64,000 nt of DNA, from contig JARUPY010000533.1 in assembly GCA_029817715.1 (NCBI GenBank), forward strand, positions 1,384,001 through 1,448,000. Direction: 5' to 3'. The first letter of the stretch is position 1. The number at the start of each line of letters is the position of its first letter. The notes beneath the pieces are model-generated. The model did not search any database. It saw only the letters and a program-made list of their open reading frames with translations, and had not been told where the DNA came from. The position numbers and the translations under genes are program-made. This DNA comes from Melastoma dodecandrum. Lineage: Eukaryota > Streptophyta > Magnoliopsida > Myrtales > Melastomataceae. This document shows positions 12,648 through 24,032 of the stretch, piece by piece.

Positions 12648-15199
12648 TCATGGTGGAAGTTTTTCGGCCAAGTACAAGGACAGCTTCTCCCTCAGAGAAG
12701 ATCCAGTTTGATCAGCCTCGTCGCAGATCTGTTGCCGATAACCTGGATCGTGGTCGAACGCCAGGGGAACCTCATCCTGCGCGTCGTCCTCCATGTCTAT
12801 CACGATGTTGTGCAGCACGCAGCAGACAAGTATGATCCTCGGCAACTTGTTCCGGTCGGGCATCCACATTACGCCTTCAATGATCTTCCACATGTCCTTC
12901 AATCGAGCCAACGCCCTTTTCGCCACCATCCGTGTGGCATAGTGCCGCTTGTTGAACTCCCGCTCGAGTCCCAGGAGGGCTTTCCCTTTGTATGGGGTGA
13001 GAAGCCAAGGAAGGAGGGGGAATCCCGAATCTCCTACGATGTACTCTCCTATCTCCCCTCCTTCACAGAGCCTCACTTTCTTTACGTTTAGTGCGGTTCC
13101 AGTATCGCAGAGTTCGAATAAGCTCGAACTTCGAAGTACGGAAGCATTGCTCAGTTTTCCCGGCCACCCAGTAACCACATCGAGGAACCTCATGTCCGCG
13201 TCAACCACCCCCTGCAGAATCATGCTGCACTTTTTCTCCTCGTCGAACCAGACTTCGTTAGCCGGATCAACCATCGGCAAGTTCATGAGTATATGAGTGG
13301 TGTCTATAGCACCACAGCAGTTGGGAAGCCCACGGATTTTCTCGAACTTCTCTTTTATTCTTTCCATCTCCTCCTCGGATGGCCAACTAAGATGCACGAG
13401 CCCTTTCTCCTCCATTGCCTCCACAAATCGCCAAGTGGTTTGGGAGACAGAAGACTGGTTCATCCTGAATAAGTTGCCGACGCTCTGTAACGATTTACCG
13501 GAACTAAGCCTCATCAAAGCAACCGCTACTTGGTCATTCGTAGACAGATTACTGCCATTGAAATCTGCCAAGTTGGTTGGTTTTTTCAACAAATTGCCCT
13601 TCACGAGAGAACAGATGTAGTCGAACGTCCTTCTCGATATCCCGAAAAAGGATCTGAAATCCTCTGTCTTTCCAGATGCCGGATGACCTACACACAGTAA
13701 ATCATTCCAGCCACAATAAGTAGCTCAACAAAGCATACAGATACGAAGACTGCTTCCGAAAGAAGTTCAGAATACTAGGTAAGAGTAAACAGAAGAACAA
13801 TCCAATGGGTGGTAACATAGAGACATACTTGAATTTCGAAATATATAAGTAGATACATGCTACATATACGATTGACTGTGTAGCTCAAGAAATGTCGATC
13901 ACGCATGATAGGAGAAGCAATTTCAAATAGAAGGAAAACAAGAGCGATCAAGGTCTTCGAAAGCATCCAACAAGAAGTGAGAAAATTTTAAGAAGTTCTC
14001 ATTCTAAATTATGCAAGACTATTATCTGTTTCTCATATTCTGTATAATGCTGTTAGAATTGATAATTATGTACGAGAATTCTGAATGCTAATTTATCCTG
14101 AAATGCGAGTTCAAAAATTCCCCATATATCAGAGTAACTGGATTGATTTTCATGATGCTGAGACAGATGATGAAGCAGCAAAAGGGAGGATCTCAGGTCG
14201 AGAAGCAGTTCTGATCTCTGCCAGCTTCGAGGGGTTTAAATGAAGGTATCCCCAAAAGAGTTGTAGTTACCTTGAAGAACATTTTTTTATTGCATGATCG
14301 CTCATAGACTGTAGTTTGCATAGGATGTCAACGAGAACTAGCTATAATTACACAAAACCAACTATATAGTTCAACATCTCTATGCTAAAATCGAAGAGGA
14401 ACTTAGTGCAGCGAAGAGTCGTGTGATTGCTGGGTCACACGGACAAGCTCCACTACTCAAGAAACTGACTTTTGTAGGACCAGATTATGTATATCTAACC
14501 AAAGATCTCCTGCCGGTTAACAGATGGAAGAAGAATACAAAATGATTACTTGAGATCAGTGAGTAGTTTATCCACGTGATCTTTTTTCTGAACGTTCAAC
14601 GGCAATGCAAACGTTTCACCAGTTAAGGCTCCAACCAAAACCTCCAAGATCAGTAAGCATATAAGCAAAACCAAACTACCGCCAAGAACCAATGAAACCT
14701 CGTGTCGCTACATTCGCCAAGCAGACATGCTCATACTTGGCTCCCTCCTCTTCTTATCAATCCGAAACACAAAACTCCAGGTCACAGTAGTCAACCAACA
14801 AGCAAGTCAAGCATCAACAGAAGAAAATATGAGCTGAATGTCACAGTGACACAAACGAAGGATTCATCCACCGAACACTGGTGACCAATCAACGCATTAG
14901 TAGACCAGTCAAGAACGAACAATCAACCCAGCAACCGCCTTTCGATCAAACATAAAAGAAAAGAACGGGACAAACGGAACAAGCCCGCTGTTGTGGTTAC
15001 CCGAAATCCGCTCCGAGAAGTGATCCCACCAATCAGAACAGGGAGGCTGAACCCTCCAGGCAGCAGTCAACGGGACATTGCTGCAGCCGTCAACATCGTT
15101 GTCACCGTCGCCGTCACCCTCAGCCCCACTCTTCCTAACCTTCTTCTTCCTCTTCTTCTTCTGCTGCGTCGTTCCTCCCTCACCCTTGTATGGCTTCAT
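12648..15199 (-). CDS. ALP1-like protein, domesticated PIF/Harbinger transposase
   Basis: Nuclear protein derived from a Harbinger DDE transposase; Arabidopsis ALP1 associates with Polycomb PRC2 and counteracts silencing. Two exons, 15199-15001 and 13687-12648, are separated by a 1.3-kb intron and give 412 residues. Exon 1 encodes a lysine-rich start and CSDWWDHFSERISG. Exon 2 starts HPASGKTEDF and runs through an HTH-like region (SVGNLFRMNQSSVSQTTWRF) and a DDE_Tnp_4 domain (PNCCGAIDTTH, VVDADMRFLDVVTGWPGK, GDSGFPLLPWLLTPY, EFNKRH). D195 of the triad is kept, but the second acidic position reads SNASV and the expected glutamate reads K, so nuclease activity is unlikely. It resembles Arabidopsis At3g55350. 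No terminal inverted repeats were noticed, which supports a fixed host gene. Confidence 0.92.
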
Positions 15200-15895
15200 C
15201 CCAACACCCAAGAAAAACGAAAGGGAAAGAAACACGACAGCCTAAGACCGACCCAGGAAGGGAAATCGAGGATTACTGGGTGGGGCAAGGGAAAGGAACG
15301 ATCTTGACTGAAATGGAGGGACAAAAAAGTTCACGAATTTCTCGACCCCCTCCCCCTAGCTTATGAATGATAAAGGCCAGGGTCCAACCAAAATATATAT
15401 GCGAGGAAGTGGTCGTAACTGTAGTTTATTAAAAGGGTGGGAGTGTCTGAAATTCTAGGGGGGTGTTGGGGAACCACAACATCATGCAAATCATGACGAT
15501 GAGGATGGACAAAGAACGAGAGAAGATGTCGAGAACAGGAAAGTGTCCTGGCATTGGGAGTCTTTGGTTTGCTTGTGGTATCTTCTCATCCGAGTAGTGA
15601 TGTTTGCTCACGGGATAACGAGGTTTCATTCCATACTAAACACCTTCAATGAGGGAGGGAGGGAGGGAGGGAATTGCTCTTTTGGGTTGTCCTTTGCACC
15701 TTCGGAATTCCCAAGCCCAAAAGTGAACAGGTTGGGCCTTGTAATCTCAAGCATTTTTATCTCTTCAATTGCGTAAGTTCAAATTCAACTCACTTTGAAG
15801 ATGAAAGAGTTGTGGTACTTTGATTCCTTTTGATTATGAAACCAAGAAGCCCAAGAAAGGGGAGGTTGTTGTCTTTGTGAGTCACAAAATCATCC
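15200..15895. other. ALP1-like promoter and SOSEKI 3' flank
   Basis: A TATATAT run near 15393-15400 could serve the minus-strand ALP1-like gene. A short (GGAG/GAGG)n run lies near 15650-15672. No coding region seen. Confidence 0.45.
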
Positions 15896-17046
15896 TCAGA
15901 CATGGAAATTGTTGATGGTGGTGTCCACACCACCGCCATCAACCGCAGACTTGGGGACGCACATGATGAGTTGCATCAGAGCAGAGGATGCTGCCTTCAT
16001 CCTCCCGCTGGGTCTCTCCCCTTCACTCACTTGGTTCCTTATGTCCCTCCCATAACACACCTTCTTGATCCCATCCTCCATTCCCTCGTTGCTCGAGCTT
16101 GACCCCGGCGGAGGCGATGCGGATGCCCCCCCTTGCGTCTCCACCTTCCTCAGTTCCTCGGCAAATGAGGAGGGGAACACCCTTCCCTTGTCGCCGTCCG
16201 TCTGGGTGGCCGCGTCGGTTGAGTTCCTCACGAACTCAGCCGTCGACCTCGCCTCGTAGGAGTGGGGGACGGCACAGTTCCTGCCTGTCTTCGGGGTGCC
16301 AGGGGAATCATGGGAGGAGTTCTTCGAGGCGAGGGATGGGGACGGGGTAACGTCATCGGGAGGGAAGCTCCCAGAGGAAGGAAGCTGGAGGAGCTGCGAC
16401 CCCTTTAGGACATACTCCTGGCCGTCATTACAAGGGTGGATTAAGTCATCCTCGGACAAGTCCTGCCATACATAACCACCCCTGAAGTTCCTGCACACCA
16501 CTAAAACAAGTTACTCAAATGAATCAAGGAAATCATCAGTCTCTATTACTCCTGTTACCTCTTGGAAGACCAGCAGTACATGTCGGTAAGGCCACGGCCG
16601 CGGAGGGAGTCCAGACGGGCGATCACGTCTGAAGTTAAAAATACAACACTGATCATCCCCTCACATGAACTTCCAAGACAACTAAACTACGAAATCTGGG
16701 ATCTTGTTGCTTGTATTTTTGCATTACCTCGGAGGTGGAGACCAAGAGCAGGGGAGGAAAGTGGGACTTCCATGAAGTGGGGCTGCTCCAGGAGGCCATT
16801 CCTGGAGAGGTAATAAACCACATCAACAACCTTCTTCTTTTCCATGATCTTCTTAGTGGCCCTCGGCTGCTGCTGCAGTGGTGGCTGCGTCTGGCTCCAA
16901 ACCAAGGCGGTCCTACCAGGGCTTGGACTTGGACTTGTGCCTGCATCTCTGTAGTACCTGTTATTCCTCTGCTGCAGCCCCATCCACGGGGCCTCCTCTT
17001 CCTCCGTGCCGTTACTACTCCCCTGCCTTGATCTTGCCATGGACAT
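15896..17046 (-). CDS. SOK: SOSEKI family polarity protein (DUF966, DIX-like domain)
   Basis: Plant polarity protein that polymerises through a DIX-like N-terminal domain and localises to cell corners or edges. Exons 17046-16728, 16628-16559 and 16490-15896 join to 327 residues. The DIX-like domain spans about 70-165: [64 protein letters not shown] and [10 protein letters not shown]. The C-terminal half is low-complexity (Ser/Pro/Gly) and ends with [19 protein letters not shown], a short conserved-looking block. The third-exon acceptor was chosen as GCAG|GAAC because it restores the family reading KRNFRGG; an upstream TTAG would shift the frame. Position suggests comparison with SOK4 and SOK5. 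Confidence 0.93.
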
Positions 17047-19287
17047 TGTCTAGGAAAAGGAAGAAGGACGAGGGAAGAAGACTATGGTCAAAATGGGCAA
17101 GGAATAAAAGAAAAAGCTGTGGAAGGGAGACGAAACAAAAGGCTGAAAAGGGCGAAGGGGAAGGAGAAGAAGAGGTCTTCTTTTTACTTGCACGTTTACA
17201 GAGGTGGTTGTTTGTGTGTTTTTTTGCCTAGGGAGTTGCATTTAAGGGGAAAAAAGTCAGCTTCCATGGGAGAAGTTTGAAGAAGAGTTTTTTTTTTTTT
17301 TTTTTGCAGAAATCCAAAAAAATGGGTTTTGATTAAAACTACAGATTAATTGGGTGCTCGTGATTATATCCTTAATCTTTGGCTTGCTTCTGGACAACAA
17401 GTGGAGGGGTCACTTCTTGGTTGGTTTGTCTGGTGGGTGATCCTTGTTTGTTACCAGCTACTCATTCCATTATCATCCCCGTCGCGATTCATATGGTATT
17501 TATTGTATTCGCAAAACATTGTGTTTCATTATGCCATCACCAGGGTTGGATCACAATCACAACAACCGACACTGTTTTTGCCAATTTGCAAAACCATTTT
17601 TTGTCTTTGCAGACAGGAGGGCTGACAAACACCAACAACAAAACAACAACAACATGGCTTTCTCTTCTCTTGAAAGAAAAAAGAAAAGGAAAAAAAAATA
17701 GTTAGTTTGTGGCTTTGTGTGTGTGTATACTGTTCAGTTCACTCACGGGAGCATCTTTTCCTTTCTTTTATAGTCAGACACAAATCCAGACAAGATTTCC
17801 ATTTTCCATGAATTATTTTATATTATTACAGAAGAAAATCTCGTGAAAACATGTCGACCATCCCTAGTCCCTTCCCTCCCCTTTCTCCTGAAACAGGAAT
17901 TCAATTTTGGAGCCTTCCCAGGTTCCCAAAAAAAATAAAAAATGTGTTGGAATAAGAAAAGAAAAGATGTTGGTACAACAAGGAGGTCCACATCCAAAAG
18001 CCATGTTTCTTCATAATTGATCATCCCAAGCCAGCTCGTGCAACTTCACAAAATGGGGAAGAAACTATGGTCAACCTTAGTGCAGCGGATTTCGAAGGCC
18101 CACACGAGCTGGAAAAAGGATAAAAATTGATTAGTTTAACTGCAAGAACTTGTGTAACTTACAGATTAGGACATTTGTACAAACAGCATCGTGATATCAT
18201 GGTTGAAGAACACTGTTTGGCCTGCTGAAATCACTACTAGGAGGATGTCCTTTTCTCCAATGTCGTCTTCTTACGTTGGAGTTAGGTGATAAAGAAAATA
18301 AGACGTGGAGCTTCTTCCTTTTGGAAGCCTGCAGCTTGACTGCCTGGCTTTGAAGTAATAGTAAAAAAATGATCACCATTCATGGAAATTACTTCTAGAG
18401 ATGGATTTTGGGATGCCCTTTCTTTATTCAGACTTCAACCCCAGTTCAGCATTTGTCATTACTATGATAATTTCTGAAAATAAAAAACGAAATAGAAACA
18501 GCAACATGTACTCATTTTTTAAGAAAAGAAAAACAGCCTACCCAATAACTCTTGCTATGAACAACCCATCTATCTCTGCAAGACAAGTAATGACAAAACA
18601 TGATACTGTAAAAATGTTCCAGATGCTATTGATCCGGGGAGTCAAACTTTTTGTTCCCTTGGACTGATCTAGAATTCTCACTTTTTGAGTAGCTAGTGAA
18701 TTTGAATGAATATCCAATAACACTTAGAAAATAAAATTTGGTATTTATCGAATATCGAATTTTTATGGGACTAACACAATTTGGGACCCTATTTAACAAA
18801 AAAATTAATAGGTCGAACCCATTAATTTCAATAATTTCCTTTTTTTGGCCTGCTCCATATAATACCAATAATACATTGAATCGATGGTTTTGTCGATTTT
18901 GTATATAAAAATAATTTTGAATTTTTTTAATAAATTTCGACACGACATGATCAATTATTGTTGTAAATTATGTAACTTAATGGTTCGAAATGTAAAGTAG
19001 ATATTTACTCTCATGCTTAAAGATAATAAAAATTCGTTAATTTGGTAAATATTGAATTATCAAAATAAAATTTTGATAATTTACCGAATACCAAATTATA
19101 AATTTGAAATCGATATCTAAAAGTTTAAGGTCTTTAAAATTCAGTATTTCACACTCACCTTAGCATCAGGTGCTAATCTTGGTTAGTGTGGGAGATTGGA
19201 ATTAGACTCAATTGTCAACTTGCAGTAATAGTGACAATGACAGTAGTTTTAGGATAGAACTGGCAGTAATATGTAATGTAATGGGGT
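17047..19287. other. Intergenic, no gene recognised
   Basis: SOSEKI upstream region followed by AT-rich DNA with T runs (17289-17305) and a GT run near 17717-17726. Small open frames lack coding character. Ends at the palindrome element. Confidence 0.5.
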
Positions 19288-19710
19288 CTTAATGACGTCA
19301 TTTGGCGAACATTAAGGAAAAGAATTCGCGAACTAACCCACCTAAGTCGAGTCCTCAAGGAAGTCGGCCTTTGTAAGACCGACTTCGGTCTTGGCAAACG
19401 GAAGTCGACCTTACAAATGCCGACTTCCCATATATTAATTTTTTTTTTACCTTTAAAAAGTATTTTTACACGAGCGAGGAAGTCGGCATTTGTAAGGCCG
19501 ACTTTAGGGTGGTCTAAGTAAAGTCGACCTTACAAAGGCCGACTATTTTCATGCAGCGTCCCAGACTTCGTTTACCAAATTTTTTTCTAAATGTAGTGAA
19601 GTCAGCATTTGTACGGCCGACTTCCGTTCTCCAAAACCGAAGTCGGCCGTTATAAGGTCGATTTAGGTGGATTAATTCGCGAATTATTTTCACCAAATGA
19701 CGTCATTAAG
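19288..19710. mobile_element. Palindrome-rich inverted-repeat element, copy A
   Basis: A roughly 420-base element with imperfect terminal inverted repeats of about 50 bases. The left end reads TTAATGACGTCATTTGG with GAATTCGCGAACTAA further in. The right end is its reverse complement, with TTAATTCGCGAATTA and CCAAATGACGTCATTAAG. Inside are six 25-base units built on AAGTCGG...CCGACTT: 19361-19385, 19402-19426, 19480-19504, 19521-19544, 19599-19623 and 19640-19664. They come in pairs separated by about 16 bases, each pair largely in opposite orientation. There is no coding capacity. It resembles a non-autonomous DNA transposon; a clean target-site duplication was not found and the family is not one I recognise. 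Confidence 0.65.
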
Positions 19711-20009
19711 AAACAAAACACGTATTTTCAGTAGATATACTTTGAAGTACTTATATCGGATTCGTGATTATTTGTCGATTTCCGTAGCCGACTGAAGAAA
19801 CGAGTTCCCAATCCAAACCTATCCGGATTCTCTTCCACAGACATGAAGAGTTAAGGATCCAACGGTTCAAAATTCTCTAACAACGAACCGATGACTGGCT
19901 AAGGATAAGGTCTCCACCACAGAAAAAGCACACGTATGCAGGTGCAATCGAGGAAATAGCGACGACCCTTTTCAGGTTCCCGAAGGATTTCATTCCTAAG
20001 GAGAGAAAG

Positions 20010-21902
20010 ATGGTCACTTTGCGGAGTTATCATCATGGGACGATCTCTCCCAACTCTCTTCCTCAGGTCAGGCATTATCTATCACATGTCCTTGTTCTTT
20101 TGTTTACAATGTCGGGATGTTTGTCTGTTTATCGTGCGACGATGTTTTTGTGAACAATTGCTTCGGGGCAGATAGCAGCGGCATCGGCTGCTTGTCACAG
20201 GAACAATGGATTGCCCTTGCCATTGCCCTGTTGCAGGAGAACCAATGCTTCTTCCTCCTCGGTTGCCATTAGAGCAGAACAGGTGGCTGCTTCAACCTCT
20301 CACTGTCATGGTGAGTTATTGGCTTTGCAAATTGTTCTCAATCCTTGCCCCATTTCGATCATTATTAGTCACTGTGCAATTTGCTCGATTATTGCCTTGT
20401 GGATGGATGATTCATCACCTGGGCAGGTAGGCTTGGATTTTATCTTTTTTTAATGGGTTTCTAATTTCTATTTTAGTCGGCTGCTTATGTTTTTATGCAT
20501 TGCGAAGCAGATTTATTTACCAGCAAAGAGCAACTAGTTTATGGTCTAGAATAATGTTTTGGCAGTGAATTGTGTTCAACCACCATCTTCTCTTGGCCAA
20601 AATAGTATGTGTCGATATTCCTTCTCGACTGATGTTTAGAGATTCTATTTTGACTCGATTGAAACCTTCCCCATGGACGTATCTGGTTAAACATGTTCTC
20701 AAGACAAACTTCATGTTGAGTATGACGAGCATTACCCCGATCTCTACTTGTCGATGGTCTTACTTGTCCAATATTTGCTCCTTATGATTTCATCATCCTT
20801 TTGTAGACAGACCAGGGAGGAGACAAGTTCTTGCCATTGGAGCAGCGATTCCCTGCATCACACTGGTCAACCAAGACAATTTGTCATGTAAGAAGCTTTG
20901 ACCATATGCATAATTGTCTTTCCCTTTGTTAAAGTGATCTTTAAGTCCGACCTAAGTGGTTTGTTCTAAAAGAATAATTCAGGATGCTGCCTTATCTTGT
21001 TCTCTATTTCAGTTCACTATTAACTTATGGGTGATATCCTAAGAATACACCCTTGATATGGTTCAGTTGCTGCAGAAACCAAGAAGGGTTTCCAAGCTGT
21101 CCTGGACAAAAAGGATGGCTATTCATTCCTCTACCCATTCGGCTGGCAGGCGAGTGGTTGCTGCTGTTTTTTCCTGTTCTGTCGATCTCATTTCTCTTCT
21201 GTTATGGGTACTGAACCAATTTACCAATGATTTGATGCACAGGAAGTTATCATAGAAGGCCAAGACAAGGTATATAAAGATGTTATCGAGCCTCTGGAAA
21301 GTGTCAGCGTGAACATGATCCCGACCAATAAAGAGGATATCCGTGATTTCGGGCCTCCCGAACAGGTGTGATAACTGCTTTATTTTGAATAAGCATTCGA
21401 TCGATGAAGGTGGTTTGATTTAACCTGTTCGTCTCTGTACTTATCAGGTTGCCGAAACACTGATAAAGAAGGTTTTGGCCCCACCTTCCCAGAAGACCAA
21501 GTTAATCGGGGCAAAAGAGGTAATTACCGCCCTCCTGGCTCACCACGGCAGATTTTTGGAACCGTATGGTGCTTATTGCCTGTTGGGAATGACATTCCTG
21601 CAGCAAGACGTCGACGGAAAGGCATATTATACTTTTGAGTTCGTTGCTCAAGCCCCAAACTATACTCGGCATGCCCTGAGCACCATCTCTATAGGAAACG
21701 GTACGACAGAAATCTGCTGAACTAACTCTAAATGTTTGCAACACATTCATGTTCATAAAAGCCTTGCATCATTCATCTGGCAGGCAAATTCTATACTCTG
21801 ACAACAGGGGCAAATGAACGGAGATGGGAGAAAATGAAGGACAAGCTCGAGACTGTCGTTGATTCCTTCAAAGTGTTCACGGTTTATGACGGGGGAGCTT
21901 AG
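20010..21902 (+). CDS. PPL1: PsbP-like protein 1, chloroplast thylakoid lumen
   Basis: PsbP-family lumenal protein linked in Arabidopsis to repair of photodamaged photosystem II. Eight exons join in frame: 20010-20066, 20172-20310, 20807-20887, 21067-21149, 21243-21365, 21448-21519, 21604-21700 and 21784-21902, giving 256 residues. The N-terminus is a Ser/Ala-rich plastid transit region, followed by a twin-arginine lumen signal, GRRQVLAIGAA. The PsbP core has KKDGYSFLYPFGWQEVIIEG, VSVNMIPTNKEDIRDFGPPE, DVDGKAYYTFEF, TRHALSTISIGNGKFYTLTT and ANERRWEKM. Intron 4 has a GC donor (CAG|GCGAGT). The start ATG at 20010 was chosen because it is in frame with the transit region; the first exon is the least certain part. 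Confidence 0.92.
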
Positions 21903-22351
21903 CCTTAGCCTTGATTGCTACAGATTGTGAGACCCCACAAATTCTGCTTTCTAAAAGCACCAGTTGAGTAGAAAGCATTTTCGCAATGTTGGCAAGGATA
22001 TTGTTTTCCAGGAAAATTCTTTTATGCAAGTCAATGCGACAAATGAACTTGACAAACTGAACCATGAAATTTGGAAGAAAATCAGAGTTGTGAAAACGAA
22101 GATAAGTATGCATCTTAAGATAAGTCTGATATCACATTGAACTTAAAAATTGGACGATCTGCATCCCATAGTCATTGTGATTTCTCATTCCATGCTGTAT
22201 GTATTTCCGATGATAGAAGAAAAGCATTCAAGAGGGAATACATAGGAACTAGATAATCCCGGGAAATGGTAGAATCAGCCATCAAAACCTTTTCTTCAAA
22301 GTCAACTATAGAAGCAAACCACCTCAACAGGAAACTCTCCATTTCAACTAC
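21903..22351. other. Convergent intergenic region, PPL1 and RPL23A 3' ends
   Basis: About 450 bases between two facing stop codons; 3' untranslated sequence on both strands is expected. Nothing else seen. Confidence 0.6.
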
Positions 22352-23302
<951 letters not shown>

Positions 23303-23459
23303 GGCGGACCGGAGGAAATTTCACCTGGAAAAATAGGGATAAAAAGGAATCAGACAAACAGACCAAGGAGAGATTAACATGGAAGGACTGACTGAAAAGG
23401 GAGGGGGGAGGGCAAGATCACCTGCTCGAACGCCGCTAGGAGTGGAGCGAGGCGGCCGC

Positions 23460-23632
23460 TAGGGTTAGGGCTTTAAGAGGACACACGGATTGGGGTGGAT
23501 TCTTCTCTCTTGACAAAATGACCGTTTGACCCTTCCTTTCCTATACTGGGCCTCATAGGCCCGCATTGATCCCGGGCCAATATATTTGCCAATGACCTCC
23601 TATGGCCCGTCTCGTTCATCCCCTTCGGCCCA
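23460..23632 (-). promoter_or_regulatory. Telo-box and site II motifs of the RPL23A promoter
   Basis: On the minus strand CCCTAACCCTA (23470-23460) contains a telo-box. TGGGCC occurs on the plus strand at 23547-23552 and on the minus strand at 23632-23627. This combination marks promoters of plant ribosomal protein and other growth genes bound by TCP factors. It lies 160-330 bases upstream of the RPL23A ATG. Confidence 0.6.
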
Positions 23633-24032
23633 ATTCAAGTAGAGCAATAATGCCCAGAAAACAATTATGATTATCGCGATTCACATATTATATATCAATG
23701 ATCGTAGTGCGAACCATGGCCATACGACACTCGCATACGGCTGGTCTCTGTGCGAGTTCGTGAGGGTATGTATTTCGATGTCTGTGTAAGAATTCAGTCT
23801 TGTTAAGATGGTTAGATGCGGTGTGTCGAAAATTTACGGGTCGGAGCAAAGAAGCGCCTTGTGTCGAGCATTAAGTTTTGGCCCAATTGCTGTTGAGCAC
23901 AGATTGGAAGAAAGACATAATCTATGTAGATGATAAGAGTTACAAGGCTTAGCTTGAAGAAATGCAGGTAAGGACGATGACATTCTCATACATGTTCCCC
24001 AGTGCCGTGTTCCGTGGGAAGAGTTGGGAGTT
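23633..24032. other. Distal RPL23A upstream region and HEXO1 3' flank
   Basis: About 400 bases with no further motif recognised. The part close to 24032 is probably HEXO1 3' untranslated sequence. Confidence 0.45.

Noticed and set aside
16491..16504. Alternative upstream TTAG acceptor for the last SOSEKI exon
   Set aside because: Adds ten bases and breaks the frame; GCAG|GAAC restores the conserved domain.
19361..19664. CRISPR-like array of regularly spaced palindromes
   Set aside because: The genome is plant nuclear, spacers are not unique or uniform, and the units lie within inverted terminal repeats.
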